From: Oscheius dolichura
Taxonomy: Eukaryota; Nematoda; Chromadorea; Rhabditida; Rhabditidae
Direction: 5' to 3'
DNA: 64,000 nucleotides
Assembly (NCBI GenBank): GCA_932521035.1
Contig: OW051492.1
Coordinates: 3,906,001 to 3,970,000, forward strand
The notes under the pieces are model-generated. The model had not been told where the DNA came from. It worked only from the letters and a program-made list of their open reading frames with translations, and made no database searches. Shown one piece after another: positions 24,300-35,700 of this stretch (the stretch's first letter is position 1; every line of letters begins with the position of its first letter). The position numbers were made by a program, and so were the translations under genes.

Positions 24300-24852
24300 T
24301 CATCGGCCGGTGGCCGTGTTGTTCGCGTCGACGCACAGCCCGCAGGTCTTCTTACACTTCTGCCTCAGCTCGCAGTAGTTCGTGTTGTCACAGAACTGGG
24401 CAAACAGGGCGCAGTCGTAGCAGTCGTCGAAGCAGCCCTCGCCTAAATGGACACTGTCCCGTGGGATCGACCTGTACGCCCTCGGCAGATCATGCCTTTC
24501 TATTCAAAGCAGCCACATCTCTATAGCTTTGTCTTGCCGAGAACGTACGGGTGCGGATGCGCGGACTACCGAGCCGTTCCTAGCCCGGGCGGTAAATACA
24601 TCTTTTTATTTTTCGGTTGACAGAGAGGAAGTGAAAAGAAAGAGGAACTCACAGCAGTAGTCACAGACGCAGGTGTAGCCATCCGGGCAGTCTCCTCCGA
24701 TACAGGCTGAACCCCCTTTTCTCCTTGACTTTTCGAGGAAACTCACGTCCCAGGGTCTGTTTCCCCTGGCCACAGCCACACCACGTCTGCCCTCTGTCCA
24801 TGGCACACGGCAGGATGCCCGGCAGGCACAAGAGCAGGAGGAGGGGGACCAT
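24300..24852 (-). CDS. Small secreted ShKT-like cysteine-rich protein
   Basis: Start 24852 with a clear signal peptide (MVPLLLLLCLPGILPCA). Three exons: QTWCGCGQGKQTLG; PCIGGDCPDGYTCVCDYC after a 41-nt intron; then, after a longer intron, EGCFDDCYDCALFAQFC, NTNYCELRQKCKKTCGLC and an NNT sequon, ending TGA at 24300. The last six-Cys block matches the ShKT (SXC) pattern C..D...C......C......C...C..C common in nematode secreted proteins. The role is unknown: ShKT domains occur in channel-blocking peptides and as accessory modules. Head-to-tail with the cathepsin gene on the same strand, about 200 bp upstream of it. Confidence 0.75.
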
Positions 24853-25098
24853 TCGGTGAGGAAACGAGGAAACGGGTAGAGGTCTGTTGGGTGTTTGCCG
24901 AGGACATGAAAGGGTTCAAAAGTTGGTACACAGTTGGCGACCTCCCCGTCGATCCCGAAAATTCAGCATCTTTTGTTCGATAGCCCCAATGTGGTTAGAC
25001 GGATAAGGAGGACTGCCTTGGATGTCATTGGCTCGTACCTGCGTATCAGACGGAGGTCAGTAGAGAGTGGCTCATTTTCCTGAGAGGCAAACTCGCCA

Positions 25099-25170
25099 TC
25101 CCATGTGGTCTAGTGGTTAGGATTTCTGGTTTTCACCCAGGCGGCCCGGGTTCGATTCCCGGCATGGGAA
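25099..25170 (+). tRNA. tRNA-Glu (anticodon TTC)
   Basis: A 72-nt cloverleaf: acceptor TCCCATG / CATGGGA, D-arm GGTCTAGTGGTTAGGA typical of tRNA-Glu, anticodon loop TTTTCAC with TTC at 25132-25134, T-arm CCCGG TTCGATT CCCGG (one base outside), discriminator A. No intron. A T-run terminator (ttttt) follows within 20 nt. Looks functional. Confidence 0.96.
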
Positions 25171-25555
25171 GAACGTTTTTGCTTTTTTTCCTTCATTTAT
25201 TTAGAATTTGTATTTCACTTCTGTCCTTTCCTGGTCCCTTGCCGATTGTTTCCGGTGTATATTTTACTTTTTACAGTCTAAAAAGCAGAAGCCTGTGAAA
25301 TAGAAGATCTACAAAAGTCATTGTCCATAAATTCCTTCCTTTATTGTCAATCAATTGACTTTTTGGCATATTTTTTATCTCTGATACAACTGCTCCTAAT
25401 TAATATACTGCCCTCCATGTCGCCCAGAAAGCGTCGCTCACCCTCCAAATAATCGCTTTCGCACAAGAAAAGCACCAGCTTTCGCCTCCTGTCCCCCACA
25501 TCAAAGCTTCGCCGCTTTGTATCCATATCTCTAATTTCACTGTACTCTCGCAGTT

Positions 25556-27069
25556 ATGAGCTCTGTCCTCCCCAACACCCCGTATTTCCGGAACTTGCCC
25601 CGCCTCGTCTTCGATGACATCATCGACCTGGGTTACGCGACGGACGGACTCGGCCGGAATGACAAGGTTAGTCAGGGTAGAGACATATCAAATCACACCT
25701 CTCCAGGGAGACTTCACCAAGCCGTCGTCTTCGAGAAACCGCCGTGTTCTGGTCCAAGGAGAGTCCTTCTACGTGTCTATAGACGAAATATCCACAGCCA
25801 GCCCTGCCCTGGCCGCCCTCTTGTCGGCAGATGAGGGCAAGTCATCCTCTCTTCTCGTTTCCATTCCATTTTATAGCTTCCCTCCCAGTGGACGTGTCTC
25901 CCGATGACTTTACAGTCCTCCTCCGCCACATTTGTCCCAGTGGCCAACAGGAAGTGACTGCCGAGGCCGTGCATCCCCTCCTCTCCCTGGCCACCAAGTG
26001 GGGCATCGAGAAAGTGATCGAGGAATGTGGGAGATTCATCTGCTCGCCTCAGTGAGTTATTCAAGATACAGAAATATAATGCTGTTCAGGGTGAAGAAGC
26101 TCCCCGTCGTGGCCCTGATTGAGGTCTACCAACTTCTGGAAGAGGAAGACGAAGAGGAGGACGAGGACGGCAAAGTGACTCATCCGATGAGAAGGAACAT
26201 CTTGAAGATCCTCCTGGAGCTGGAGGACCACGCTGAACTCTTCTCCCTCATGCTCACGGGGGCATCCTCCTCCTGTTTTCCTGTTTTGAAGGCTGCTTTG
26301 AAGAGGTAATTCCATTTCACCCGACCACCTAACCCCTCTATTCAGCATAAAAGAAGTCCAGCACACGATCTCCTTTGCCAATTGTAGCTCTCCCCTCCTC
26401 TGTCGATGTGTCCTCCACGATAACAGGGGAAAGCGTCTCTTCGAGAGGAAGGCCAGCCGGGCCGCGTCTCCCTCCCTCTGCGGGTTGTACTGTTCCGAGT
26501 GCAGTGCCAACTGCTGTGTCGACTGCCAGAAGGAGATGTGCCCGGTGAAACTGGACGCCCTTCTGGAGAACCACCTGGCAGCCCAGAAGAAGGCCGCCGA
26601 AGACAAGCCGGAGGAGGCCTCGTCGTCTCAGAAGGTGACTCCGCTGCTGGAGGAGGATACCACTCTAGAAGACTATCCGGAGAAGAATCCGTGTTCTATA
26701 GAATCATCCGAGGAAAGGGAAGAGATCCAGAAACCGGCCATTCATCCTCGATGCGAACCCAGTTCCATTTCCAGCCAGTGCAGTACGGCCTCGTACACCA
26801 AGCAGTATTGCCCATCCTCCTATTCCCAGCCCCAATACTACCAGCTACCTGTTGCCCTCTCTCCCAGCTATTGTTCCCCTCAAGTCCATTACAGTACCCC
26901 GTATCCTTCTCAATATTCCCCCGTGGTCTATTATCCCCAATCTTGTTATCCTCCCTCTGTTTATCAAAGTTACACGGTGTCTCCCACTATGTCGTGTGCT
27001 TTCGACTACCCCCAGATGACTCCTCCTCAGCCGTATCAATATGTCACTCAATATATCCAGTACATGTAA
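25556..27069 (+). CDS. BTB/POZ-domain protein with Tyr/Pro-rich tail
   Basis: Start MSSVLPNTPYF at 25556, three bases after a tctcgcag acceptor-like site. The second and third exons give a BTB fold: RVLVQGESFYVSIDEIS, SPALAALLSADE, then LPVDVSPDDFTVLLRHICPSG and LLSLATKWGIEKVIEEC. BTB domains dimerise and often bring substrates to cullin-3 ligases. The exon join inside the BTB domain uses a 40-nt GC-AG intron (25837-25876, donor GCAAGT). An acidic helix (LLEEEDEEEDEDG) follows, then a Cys-rich segment (CGLYCSECSANCCVDCQ) and a low-complexity Tyr/Pro/Ser tail to 27069. GC-rich codons. Partner and role unknown. Confidence 0.85.
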
Positions 27070-27502
27070 CTGGAAGAGATTATTAGGTTCTAATAAATAT
27101 AAAACGACTCCACTATCTATATAGATGGAACCGTACTTCGATGAAGAGGGAATGCCGGTTGGACGGGGGGACGAGTGAGGAGGACGACTGTTAGTCTTAC
27201 AAAGACACCCATCCCCAGTCTCTCCTCTGCAATTGTTCGCAAGAAATAAATATAGAAACGCGACAAACAATAAGGGCAGGGGACAGTTGGCAACAAACAG
27301 CTGATAGGGGAGGAGGCCGATAGATCAAGAGTCGTTTATTCTACAAATATCTACAAAATACAGAAAAAGGCCCGTAAGTGAACAAGTGAATCCAGGGGAA
27401 TAATGGTTAAAGTTTATCGTATATGTTCGTTAGGAATATTACACGGCTGGGACTATGTCGAGGAAACCCGTGGGGGACGGAGACGCGGCGGCGGCCGCAG
27501 GC

Positions 27503-29492
27503 TCACTTCTGCCGTCGGAGGGCTCTCTCCTGCTTCATTCGGGTGGCCACCGCGGCGACCAGGGCAGCTCCACGGCCACTGCCATCTTCAGATAGCATCA
27601 GCTGGTACTGTAATAGGTCTTGTAACGAAGATAAAGGACTGGCCAATACCTCAATGTCTCCTTCGATAAGTTCGTCGATCTTCTCGTCCAACATCCGCGG
27701 GAAGGTCGGGTGGAATCGGTAGACGGAGCCGTCGACGCCGACGGTCACGTTGGGCTTGGCCATTCGATTGAGGAGACACGCGATGCCGGCGGCCGTCAAG
27801 TGGGCAGCTCTGAACAGGGAGATATAGCCGGGGGAGGAGGCCAAGACGGACCGGGTACTGACGAGGCTGCAGATATAGGCCACGTTGGCGCAGTCGGCGT
27901 TGCTGACAGACGAGATGCCGATGTCCTCGAGGATCTGGAAGGTCTTCTGGAAGGTCTTGTCCTCGTCCTCCATCAGTTCTCTGAAAAGAGAAGCGTTGCC
28001 CCCCGATCTTCCTGTGTCCCCCCGCCGTCCACATCTGCTCGTCTCTTTCGAAATCCTGATGCAAATGAGCTGTTCCGCTATTTCCCCGTTCCGTATTTGC
28101 ATCAGAGCTATTCTCCTCCGTTTTATTATGAAATATACGTACCCTTCAATTTCGGAGAGGTACTTGGTCGGGAAGCAGCCGTGTCGTCCGATGGCGTCGG
28201 TCTCGCCGTCGAAGAGGAGCCCCTTGCCGGCCAGGTGCTCCAGGACAACTCGGACGATCTCCCCCAAATACATGCCACTAATCATCTTCTCGTAACTGAA
28301 AGAGGGCACCCTCTCTCCTGGCCGGAAACAAGCGACTCACAGTGCCCTGCCGGGGAAGAGACTCTCCCTGTCGACTCGGCGGTCGAACTCGGTCCGTACG
28401 AACTCCATGACCCCGTCGTTGCCGAAACTGCCCCATTCTGTGTTGATGATCATCTAAACTGTCCCCTGTCTCCTTCTCCAGCCCTGCCCACCTCATCTGG
28501 TCCGGGGTCCAGCCGTGTCTCCTCCTCCAGCTTGCCAATTTTGTCTATTTTCTCCATGTAGCAGGCGTTCGTCCCCGTGCCGACGATCACCCCGACCTGG
28601 CAGTTGTTCTCATTGAAGGCACAGGCCATCAGAGTGCCGACGGTGTCGTTGAGCAGGGCCACCACGTCGATATCCAGCACCACGTGGGCGTCCTCGTCCA
28701 GGTGACGGTTCTTTCGTCGCTCACACGCCTCGCGGAGCAGCTGGACGACGTCGGCTCCTTCGACGCCGCTGGCATTGAATCCCTTGGTCCAGTTGATCAG
28801 TGTTCCCTTGGTCAGTCCGTCCTGCTGGCAGGGAAAACTGAAGGTAAACCCGAGGGGCAGCTGCTTGGCGTCGTGGAGGCCGTGCTCGCCCATGAATTTT
28901 GCCATGCAGTCGGCGATGTGGTCGAAAAGCTGAAGGCCGGGACTGTATTCCCCCCTGGAAGAGGACGACTCACCGCTTCCCCGCTGCCCCGCATGATGGC
29001 CTCCGGGACGCGGAAGATCTTGCCGTCCATCTTGGCCTCCTTCCCGTTCAGTCGAATCAGCAGCACACGGAAATTGGTCCCGCCGAGATCCAAGGCGAGG
29101 AAGTCGCCGACTTCTGTGCCGTTGGGGACGGAGCGGACATACGACGGCAGCATGGGTAGGGCCCCTTTGTTTGCTGGAACCATAATTGGTTGTCTGGGCC
29201 TACGGGAGGATGACCCACTCGAAGATTTGGCGAGCCCGTCGTCGCAGCACCTGTTGAAGATGGCCATCCACTGCCGTAGCTGGTTGTCCGTGACTACGAG
29301 GCCCTTGACCTCATCTTGGATCTATAACAGTCATTATTCAGGGAAACAGGAGTCTCGGTTAGACGTCTTGGCCAAATTTTAAGGAAAACGAACTTTATCC
29401 CGGATGGACAAATGCCGGACCGGCGGCTTGGCCAGTACGAACTCATCCATGGACCGTAGGACCTGTTTGTAGTTTTCCATCGCAGTTGACAT
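27503..29492 (-). CDS. Hexokinase, proximal first exon form
   Basis: Glycolytic ATP:hexose phosphotransferase. The proximal first exon (29394-29492, [17 protein letters not shown]..) ends phase 0 and joins [15 protein letters not shown] at 29322. Motifs in order: [15 protein letters not shown] (phosphate 1), [11 protein letters not shown] and [10 protein letters not shown] (sugar site), [14 protein letters not shown] (catalytic Asp), [14 protein letters not shown] (phosphate 2), [27 protein letters not shown] and [12 protein letters not shown]. It ends [19 protein letters not shown] and RALRRQK, stop at 27503. Length near 470 residues is that of a single-domain animal or yeast-type hexokinase. 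All key residues I looked for are present. Introns short, strongly GC-rich codons. Confidence 0.95.
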
Positions 29493-31212
29493 TTGGCTAC
29501 AATTGCCCAGAGTATTTTAGAACAAAGAGGAGGAGGAGGAGGACAAGGGGCGCCTCGAGCTACGGGCACCAATATGAGCGCGTGAGGGCGGGACCTTCGG
29601 AGTTTTCGGCGGATGATTGAGATAATATCGGGCGATCGGGAGAGGATTGCGAGGTTAGTCAGAAAAGGAGCCGAGGGTGCAGGGGTGGGAGCCCGTTTAT
29701 GACTTATTCGGGTTGTAATCTCATCGCAGCTGGATCTTCGCTTTTCGACGTCGCTTTGCTCCGACTGCTCTTTGACCTTTCAAAATACAGAGGGCCTACT
29801 AAAAAGGGGACAGACAGGGCTTGAGATAATAAACAGACGGCAACTTTATCAGTTTGACTGTGTTCGGGTCGGTCGGACCCGTCTCCGAGGGATTCAGCCA
29901 AGCTAGACGGTACCCTCAGGAGATTCTCGTCCAAAACAAAATTGACTAATTCAACCGATTCAGGGGAATTTCCGCTCGCCTGTCACCCTACCAAGACATA
30001 CACAGTTTAAACTCTCGACCACTCATTCCCCTCCTATTCAAGCCGGCGGTATCCACGTGGGGAAGAAAATGGAGAAAACTGGAAGAAGGGGTGTTTGGAA
30101 CGGGGGGAGAGGCTATTCTTAGACGGGGCTGTACTTGTGTTTCTCTGGTTGGAGACCCCACGAGCCGACGGGTTTTGCAGGGGGCAGCCGGTGCTGACAG
30201 AACAACAACACAACGGGATGACACTTGCTCTTTTAGGAGGAGGATAAAATAAGTATGGAAAAGAGGAGGAGTGGTTATATAGCTGGGGACAGTCGCCTCC
30301 CATTGGCCAAAGAGAGCGGCGAGCAGGGAAGGGAAGCGACGCCAGTCTGCCCGGAAACTCGAAGAAAAAATGGGAAGTCACTTTTATAGCTACAACTGTA
30401 GGGGGAATTGGTATTCGTGCTTTTGCAATAAATAAGGAGAGCGGGGGCCGGCAGCCTAGAGAATGGGAACAGCTAATTATGACGGGAGAAAGGGGGAGGA
30501 CGGGATAGTTACCAGTCTGTCGAGATGGTCAGAGTCGAAGAACGGGACAGTGGTCGCCCTCCGAAGCCGGGAAATTGGATCCGCCGTACTAAACACCGGC
30601 TGGCTAGACCATTCCCCTGGATGGCCACCTTTGACCTGGTGGCAGCGACCTCCCATATTGACCGGATTGCTTAGGGAGGAATGTGTCCGGATGACGCACT
30701 CGACAGTTGTTCGCCGAGAAATCAAAAAGGTTCATATTTCCCGAGAGGAACACTTCCTGTGACGGGAGGAGGGATCCGACGAAACCGTGTCATGCTTTGG
30801 AGGCAATCTTTAAAAGAGCGAAAGCGGGTGACGTCACATGACCAAAAAAAGCCCGGCCGCATCTTATCGGCAGGCAAAAATAGCAGATCTCCCCGTAAAG
30901 CGGGTGGTCTCAACGGGCCGTATACGGCCGGGAGAGGACGGGTAACGACAGAGGGAGAGGTGCCGTTTATGACAACCGGATGTTGGATACCTCCTGTGCA
31001 AATATTATCCAGCCATCGGATGAACTGGCAGTTCAAAGACTACAACGCGTGTCTTATCGGAAAAGGCAGTGGGGCAGAGCACGGGAGGATGACATCAGAC
31101 CGGGGGAGGATAGAACTCGGCGCCGGCTGAGCCCTTCTCCCAATAACTAGCGGACCGTCCCGGTTTCTTTCTCTTTTAAAGGAATTATCTGTGACAAACA
31201 GTTAAAACCAAC
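29493..31212. other. Non-coding GC-rich stretch between two hexokinase first exons
   Basis: No open frame here has splice-consistent neighbours or a recognisable domain. By position it would be the upstream region of the proximal hexokinase promoter and the long intron of the distal form. I see no repeats of note. Confidence 0.5.
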
Positions 31213-31335
31213 CTGGCGGGTATGTTCGACGTCGAAGGAGCCACGAATGGAGAGCTGCTTCAGCCTTTCGATGGGTGGCTTCACCTGTCCCTTCATCGAG
31301 CCGCGCCGGATCAACTTCGCCACACCCTCCGGCAT
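31213..31335 (-). CDS. Alternative distal first exon of hexokinase
   Basis: A 41-codon open exon starting MPEGVAKLIRRGSMK and ending FDVEHTRQ|gttggt in phase 0, the same phase as the proximal first exon, so it can splice to the shared acceptor at 29322. Both first exons carry an LSIR motif just before the junction (HLSIRDK and QLSIRGS), supporting a common origin or function. Between them (29493-31212) I see no other convincing exon; this stretch would be the distal intron and proximal promoter. Suggests two promoters giving different N-termini. Confidence 0.65.
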
Positions 31336-32705
31336 CTTCTTCTTTCTATTAGAATTATTTTCATCGAGAAGAATTGAGAGAGGGGAATAAAAGTGTTGTT
31401 GATAGTTTGAAAAGCATTTTTATCTCTAGCCCTAGTCTTCTGAAGGGTTTGGTCAAGATCGAACGCGACTTGGATTTAGCTGAAAAAAGGAGAGAAAATT
31501 GATGCAAAACGCGGTGATGCAAAAATGAGGGTGGAAATCCAATGCCCGACTGCGGGCTCCCGCCGGCGTTTAGGTGCTTCGCCGGGATTCCCATTGAAAG
31601 GTGATCGAGAAACTTTTTCTTTGATATATTTTATGGCCGAGAAATTTTGCAATAGACTACTAGGGAAAATTATCCTACCCTAATAATGGGCACATCTCTA
31701 TCTGTCTGTCTGTAAGACCTGTCGTTTGTGCAAATCCGACGATCAAAAGCAGACAGCTAGAGAAGCAGAAAAGCCGACAGTCAGCGTTTAATCGACCGTC
31801 AACTTTTAATCCCAACGCGGCCGAAGGCATACTTGTTATTGAAGAATATTTGCCTACATGCGCTAGAGAAATAAGAGGTGTTCAAAAGTTATTCAAAGCG
31901 GCAAAGCCACGGGGCAACAAATTGCTTGCGCAACGAGGGCAAACAAAGACGACGAGAATCGTTGGATCCCACGCTTAGAATACCTGCAAATAGACAGGAA
32001 GCAATGTGATTAACCCATTTTTGCCCGAATTTCCCATTTCAAGAAATTTTTTACTGGGAGATGAGAGTAGATCCATTCGATGGCGTCTCTCGCCGTCTAC
32101 AAGGAGAATTTCTTTCATCAGCTTGGGAGCGTCACAGTGAGGAATCGACAACGTTTTACCAGAATTAAGCCCTTCTATAAGCCTCGACAAAAGTAGACCA
32201 CTCATAGAAAAAGGCTTAATTCTGGTAAAACGCTGTCGATTCCTCACTGTGACGTTTCAAACCGTTAGAAACCAGCTCAGCTATCTGACGGCCAGAGGCG
32301 CTATCGAATGAACCTATTTTTCAAGAAAAAAATTTTCCAACTTGAACGAAAAACACCAAAGGGGGGACCAAGGCAAAAAATGTTCATTTTTGAACACATG
32401 GGAATGAATGGGCTAAATCATTGTAGGAAAAGAAAGACTGTATTACATTAGTAGATTATATTTGGAATTACTTTTGAACAAACTTACCAATAGGACGTCA
32501 ATCGACAAGGAAAGCAACTTTCATCTGCAGAAGATAAGTCCGGATTAATTTTGTTCGGAAAGGCTATAACAAACAATTCTAACAAGACGACAGCCGAAGG
32601 CCCGCTGGTGACATATTTATGCTTCTGAACAATCTTTGAATACAAATAACAAGTTGTAAAAAATCAACAAGGCAATAACAAAAAAAATCAACAACTTTTC
32701 TTAGC
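31336..32705. other. Intergenic stretch holding a hairpin repeat
   Basis: Lies between the hexokinase distal exon and the 3' end of the Pol I subunit gene. No supported gene. Contains the inverted repeat at 32084-32300 and a short GC-rich match to the RdRP-B intron repeat at about 32584. Confidence 0.5.
32084..32300. repeat. Snapback inverted repeat (41-bp arms)
   Basis: Arms 32131-32171 and 32213-32253 (beginning GTCACAGTGAGGAATCGACA) are complementary over 41 nt with a single mismatch, around a 41-nt loop. Outer arms continue with lower identity (CCATTCGATGGCGTCTCTCGCCGTC versus its reverse copy ending ATTCGATAGCGCCTCTGGCCGTC). A foldback MITE or a recent inverted duplication. Confidence 0.8.
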
Positions 32706-35700
32706 CTATGAACGAATAATTTTATCTGGCTCTTGAAGACCAAGTTCTAGCTTCACATTCATTGCAGCCAACTCCGCAACGAGGTACCGGAAAACACGAG
32801 GAACCTAATGATTACTTATGTGTTTTGAAAGTGCTCACTTGGATGAGATAGACGCTTTCGTGAGTGTTACAAATTCGACAAGTTTGCCTTTCTGAATAAT
32901 CTACAATGCTATCCTGTGGCTTCAAATGTTTTTTTCTTGCAAATTCGGTAAACTTCGCTGAAGTAGACGAGACAGAGAGCAGCGATCCACAGTTTTTGCA
33001 GGCATATGCTACGTCACGGTCAGAACAGTTCAAAAGACGATCCTATAATTGTTACCTTCATAAGCATCGCTCGCTAAAAAACCTGCAAAATAAATGATGT
33101 TCCATGTGCAATTATAGCGTCACGCTCCATTTCTCCAAAGCGAATCCCTCCTCCTTTCTTACGCCCTTTTACAGGTTGATGTGTCACTTGATCAACAGGT
33201 CCAGTTGCACGCACCTATAAATTGTACATGACATTTTAACATTAACTATACTTGGAATTTATCAGCGATCATATGGCGCAAACGTTGATAATATACTATT
33301 CCAAAGAAAATTTGACACTAAAATGGATATGTTTGAATTACAAAAAGACGAACCTCCATTTGCCTTCCATCAACTCCTGAATAAAATGTCTCATTACCGT
33401 AGTAATTATACCCTGCTTTAGTTAAAAGTTGTCCAAAATGATCGATAGCGGTGTTCTTCTCACTAAAACACAAACTGTTCTGACAATATAACAGAAAATA
33501 CTTGAAGACAAATGGTGACGCATCGTATGTTTCTCCATGCATGGCGGCTGCTTTCCCCGCCATACTTTCGATCATCATACCTGAAACCGTACCCATAGAA
33601 TGCAATATCACCATACCAATAGTCATCCGACTTGGGAAACCATGTGGATTAAAAATAATATCTGGAACCATTCCACTCTCACTAAAAGGAAGACTTTCTG
33701 AAGGCCATAAAAATGAATTGATTCCTTTTTGGCCGTGACGAGAAGCAAATTTATCGCCAATAATAGGGTTTCTTTCTATTCTCCACTGAATAAGAGCGTG
33801 CTTAAAAAGAAGAGTAAAAGCTGATTTATAAAGATGTACCCGTGCACCTTCTTCTATGCTGTCCTCGCTAACAAGTCTTACAATTCCACAATACGCGGGT
33901 TCGGCATAGTGAAATTTATGGTTTTGAAACTTGCCATTTTCTTGATTGTATGTTACATAATAGATGTCTCCTTCAAAGTATCGCCTTCCAGAGATCGGAA
34001 GTCCGTCTACGGTCACTGTGGGTATTGGATTTTGGGGATCTCTTCGAAAGAGTGATTTCCTTTCAGTGCTTGTAACCAAATTAACTCTTCAAAAAATATT
34101 AGAAAATTGTTGGTAAAGTACCTTTCCACTTTTATGACCGTGCCATGACAAAATCCTCGTTGATAAGAAGCTTTGTTTATTGTCATAGCATCTTCCATAT
34201 CATATCCTATAAGTTCCACATTATTTAAAAAAAGAAATACCTGTGTATGAAATAACTGCTACACAAGCATTAGTTCCTAAAGGATATTCATCCATTTCAT
34301 ACTTTTTGTAAGCTTCCAACTCCAGTAGAGGTTGCTGTGGGAACTATAAACATCATTTCTTTACAATGAAGTTATGCCCAACCTGTAGCCTGTACATTTT
34401 GTTATCTGCCCGTGCATGCCAAGCGTGGACTGCGGTACCCATAGTCTGCTTACCCATTTGGCACTGATAAACGTTACTGTAAAATTCGCATAAATTAGAT
34501 TCATAAAGAAGCAACCGTGGTGATTGATTATGATCAGGAAAAGGAATAAGGTTTCCTGCAAAAGAAAAAAGACAGCTCGGATGCAATTCTTGATGCATAG
34601 TTACTCCTGGTTCTGCTTCAGAGGGATCGATAACTATGGAAAGATAAACTTGTTCATACGTCCCTAAATATAATGAGATCAGCATTATAAGTTAATTTTG
34701 AAACACCAATAAACTCTTCGACTCCTTTCATTAAATTTGTCACTGGCCGTATAAGCCGAGCTGGGTCTGTAAGAATGTAAATGCCAGGAAACTGCGTGAT
34801 AATATTTTTAGGATCGGAAGAATGATGAACTAATGCAATCTAAAAACAAACTAAAAAAAGGGAAACCCGTATACCTCTGACAAATATGGAACTCTCGCGT
34901 CTTTAGCATCTATTTTTGCTAGTCGCAATCGCCGTTCCATCAAAGATGCTAGTTTTATAGGAATGTAACCCATAAACTGACCATCGCACACTACTGGATA
35001 CATCTAGAAAATAATAGATATATTTTATAAATTCGCACCTCTTCGTCGTCAGCAGCAAGATTGATCGTTTTATGTGAATACATGCCTAATTCCGCCAGAA
35101 AAGTGGACAGATCAGTTTTGTCTGAGTAGTAGGTTACAATTCTGCATGAAGCGGTTACGTGATTCAGTAGGCCACAAGGGGCGCCTGCATATTCATTAAA
35201 ATAATTTTAGAAAAAAATATAAACCGTCAGGTGTATGCACAGGACAAATGAACCCCCATGCTTCTGGCTTCAATTTTCGAACGTCTGTTGTCCTCATCTC
35301 CATAAAGAATGCCCCTCTATAACAAAATAATGCAAAAATAAATCAGACAAACCTGTGTATAGCTCTAAAATGTGATATAAACCTAAGTTGATTAATGCGT
35401 TCTGCTATAACAGAAAATCCATTTTCCTATAAAAATTTTTAATGTTCCACTTTTGTATTACTTACTTGCTGAAGAGCTAAACCGATTTTAGTAATAAGAT
35501 TTCCCGTGGCTAAAAAGTATTCCAAACCACGTGTAATTTCACCTCCGTTGTGATTACCTAGCGCTTTCAATAATTGGCTTCTAAGATTTTAAAGATTTGA
35601 GAGAATAAAGAAAAAAACGTACGAACTAACAGTGAAGGCTCCTTTCGCCTTATCCATTTGAGAAAGGTACTCTAGTTTTCTTCTGGCTCTGCTTAAAATA

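Noticed and set aside
26061..26606. 181-codon minus-strand frame, and overlapping plus-strand frame 26499-27086
   Set aside because: Both are shadows of the BTB-gene exons, which have the splice sites and domain match.
27710..28561. 283-codon plus-strand open frame rich in Gly/Asp/Val
   Set aside because: It is exactly antisense to hexokinase exons with all catalytic motifs; the openness is a by-product of GC-rich codons.
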